A stretch of 64,000 nt of DNA, from the NCBI RefSeq assembly GCF_009765365.1, contig NZ_VTOM01000007.1, positions 124,001 to 188,000 of the forward strand, read 5' to 3'. Source of the DNA: Antarcticirhabdus aurantiaca (lineage in GTDB: Bacteria; Pseudomonadota; Alphaproteobacteria; Rhizobiales; Rhizobiaceae). The translations under genes were made by a program, and so were the position numbers. The first letter of the stretch is position 1; every line of letters begins with the position of its first letter. This document shows, one piece after another, positions 62,612 through 64,000 of this stretch. The notes beneath the pieces were generated by a model. It made no database searches. It was not told where the DNA came from and saw only the letters and a program-made list of their open reading frames with translations.

Positions 62612-63745
62612 ATGGTCGTTGATCAGTTCATCCGCTGGTGCGAGACGGCCGGCGTCGAGGCTCGCCGACGCGGCCTCTTGATTCTCGCCCAGGCCTGGGC
62701 GGAAGGTGCGCTGGCGCCGTCCGAGCGGGTGGCGGCCGAGGAGGCCTTCCTGCTCTTCCTCGACGACCCGTCCGACCGGGTCCGCCGCGTCCTGGCCGAG
62801 ATCGTCGCGCCGCATGCCGACGCACCGCTCGGCGTACTCCTCGGCCTGTGCGAGGATATCGAGCCGATCGCCCTTCTGACGGCTTCGACCGCGCCGGCTT
62901 TGAGCGAGCGCCAACTCTGCCACGTCGTCGACGTTCGCCCGCCCTCCGTCCAGGCCGCGATCGCCGGCCGGCCTTTCCTGCCGGGAGTCGTGGTGCGCCA
63001 CATCGCGGAGCACGCCAGCCGCGAGGCCTGCCTGGCGCTTCTCGCCAACCAGTCGACCCGGCCGGCGCCCGAGAGCCTCGCGCTGATGGCCGAACGCTTC
63101 CCATCGGACGGCACCGTCCGGGCCGCGCTTCTCGAATCGCCGCGCCTTCCGGCCGCGGCGCGCCAGTCGCTCGTGGAAGCGCACGCCGCGGCGCTCTCGG
63201 ACTGCGGCTTCGTCCGCGGCCTTCTCGGATCTGCGCGAGCCCGCGACATCGTCCGCGGCGCCGCCGACAAGGCCGCGGTCGCGATCGGCCGCGAGGCCGC
63301 TTCCGCGGGTCAGTCCGCGGACTTCGTCGAGCATATGCGCGCGAGCGGCCAGCTGACGGAGGCTTTCCTGTTCCGCAGCCTCTTCGACGGCAACGTCGAC
63401 CTTTTCGCCGCCGCGCTCGCCGCGCTCAGCGGCTATTCGGACAAGCGCGTGCGCGCCGTTCTGGTCGAGGCGCGCGAGCGCCCGCTCGGCTCGCTGCTGG
63501 CTGCCGCCGGGCTCGACAGGTCGGGCGTGCCGGTGGTGCGCTCGGCCCTCGTCGCCTGGCGCGAGGCGGCGCAGGAGGGGCGGCGCGGCACCCGCGCCGG
63601 CGTCGTGACCGAGGCGCTGCGCGTCGCAGCCTCGGCAGCGCCGAAGCCTGCGCTGCGCGACCTCGTCGCCCTGCTCGGCCGTCTCGCCGCGGAAACCGTT
63701 CGCGACGAGGCACGGCCCGCCCGCCGCCGCGCCGCTGCCGCCTGA
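62612..63745 (+). CDS. DUF2336 domain-containing protein
   Basis: A 377-residue, almost wholly helical cytoplasmic protein rich in Ala, Leu and Arg, matching the alphaproteobacterial DUF2336 family. Successive helical units (AEEAFLLFLDDPSDRVRRVLAEI, DVRPPSVQAAIAGRPFLPGVVV, SVEAHAAALSDCG-like) look like HEAT-type repeats and suggest a protein-binding scaffold. The function is unknown. ATG 62612 follows a GGGAG about 15 bases away. It stands alone between the flavin reductase and the convergent NAD kinase gene. Confidence 0.85.
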   Translation: MVVDQFIRWCETAGVEARRRGLLILAQAWAEGALAPSERVAAEEAFLLFLDDPSDRVRRVLAEIVAPHADAPLGVLLGLCEDIEPIALLTASTAPALSERQLCHVVDVRPPSVQAAIAGRPFLPGVVVRHIAEHASREACLALLANQSTRPAPESLALMAERFPSDGTVRAALLESPRLPAAARQSLVEAHAAALSDCGFVRGLLGSARARDIVRGAADKAAVAIGREAASAGQSADFVEHMRASGQLTEAFLFRSLFDGNVDLFAAALAALSGYSDKRVRAVLVEARERPLGSLLAAAGLDRSGVPVVRSALVAWREAAQEGRRGTRAGVVTEALRVAASAAPKPALRDLVALLGRLAAETVRDEARPARRRAAAA

Positions 63746-63760
63746 TCTCCGACTGCCTGC

Positions 63761-64000
63761 CTAGTAGCGGAACTGCTCGGTGAGGATCCGCTCGTCCCAG
63801 GAGTGATCCCGGTCGAAGAGGATAACGCCGCTTTCGGTCAGGCTCTCGCGAATGGTGATCCGCCGGACCGACTTCACCTCGTGCGCGTCGGCGACCGCGT
63901 TGACCGGTCGCTTGCCGGGCTCGATCGCTTCGATCTCCACCGTCTGCCGGTTCGGCAGGAGCGCGCCGCGCCAGCGCCGCGGCCGGAACGGGCTGACCGG
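63761..64000 (-). CDS. nadK: NAD kinase, C-terminal part (5' end beyond window)
   Basis: Only the last 79 residues are visible. They read FRPRRWRGALLPN, EIEAIEPGKRPVNAVADA, HEVKSVRRITIRES and end SWDERILTEQFRY, which matches the C-terminal beta-domain of alphaproteobacterial ATP-NAD kinase. The enzyme phosphorylates NAD to NADP. The end is a TAG at 63761-63763, 16 bases from the convergent DUF2336 stop. The catalytic GGDG and NE/D motifs lie outside the window. Confidence 0.85.
   Translation of the reverse strand, partial: PVSPFRPRRWRGALLPNRQTVEIEAIEPGKRPVNAVADAHEVKSVRRITIRESLTESGVILFDRDHSWDERILTEQFRY

Overview
The window is a GC-rich (about 68-70%), gene-dense chromosomal segment with a few AT-rich promoter patches. 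It looks like the genome of an alphaproteobacterium of the order Hyphomicrobiales (Rhizobiales). The evidence is a complete general L-amino-acid transporter operon (aapJQMP), the lineage-typical small proteins Usg, DUF3126, DUF2336, DUF2256, the NDUFS4-like complex I protein and a zf-CHCC protein, a folE-hisI-NifU-like cluster, and a class I PHA synthase. A crtW-crtZ pair suggests an orange or pink keto-carotenoid pigmentation. The family cannot be fixed from the sequence alone. There are no rRNA genes, CRISPR arrays, intact insertion sequences or prophage genes.

Layout. 1-2,480: cut cardiolipin synthase, an endonuclease/exonuclease/phosphatase-fold protein and a small membrane protein. 2.6-3.9 kb: purB. 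4.0-11.9 kb: a branched-chain/amide-type ABC transport region. It holds a periplasmic binding protein coupled to a P1-family peptidase, a divergent second binding protein, DUF3140, and livG-livF-livH-livM. Near-identical palindromes (TTGAC-N6-GTCAA) lie upstream of both binding-protein genes and of livG. 12.0-17.3 kb: a tightly coupled run of flavin reductase, MoxR ATPase, CoxE-like VWA protein, two XdhC-type proteins and a molybdopterin-binding/MocA fusion. This is a molybdenum-hydroxylase maturation set without its enzyme in view. 17.3-23.7 kb: DUF2256, usg, crtW-crtZ, a REP-like inverted repeat, radC, map, phaC and a lipoprotein. 23.7-29.6 kb: alaC-like aminotransferase, hom, glpX and recJ.

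29.6-38.8 kb: tRNA-Glu, an M15-type lipoprotein peptidase, a glyoxalase, a double cold-shock protein, DUF192, the NDUFS4-like protein, tRNA-Pro, a chemoreceptor, a MarR regulator, tRNA-Arg, a PAP2 phosphatase and a cystathionine beta-lyase. 39-43.8 kb: aapJQMP. 43.9-47.2 kb: AI-2E family permease and a large OmpA-family protein with a Glu-Ala-Pro low-complexity region. 47.4-51 kb: FAD monooxygenase with zf-CHCC, an alpha/beta hydrolase, cysE and DUF3126. 51-55.2 kb: a BTLCP protease, a PilZ protein, rhomboid, CBS and patatin proteins. 55.3-64 kb: hisI-folE, a NifU-like scaffold, a decayed MNT nucleotidyltransferase, yidD, thrS, a periplasmic beta-domain protein, nitroreductase-flavin reductase, DUF2336 and the 3' end of NAD kinase.

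Many neighbours are translationally coupled through ATGA, GTGA or TTGA overlaps. One apparent case uses CTGA (glpX-recJ) and implies a CTG start for recJ. The most promising leads are the shared palindrome linking the transport genes, the binding-protein/P1-peptidase pair, the enzyme-less molybdenum maturation cluster, the enlarged AapM permease, and the GTTAAC cluster upstream of the BTLCP protease.
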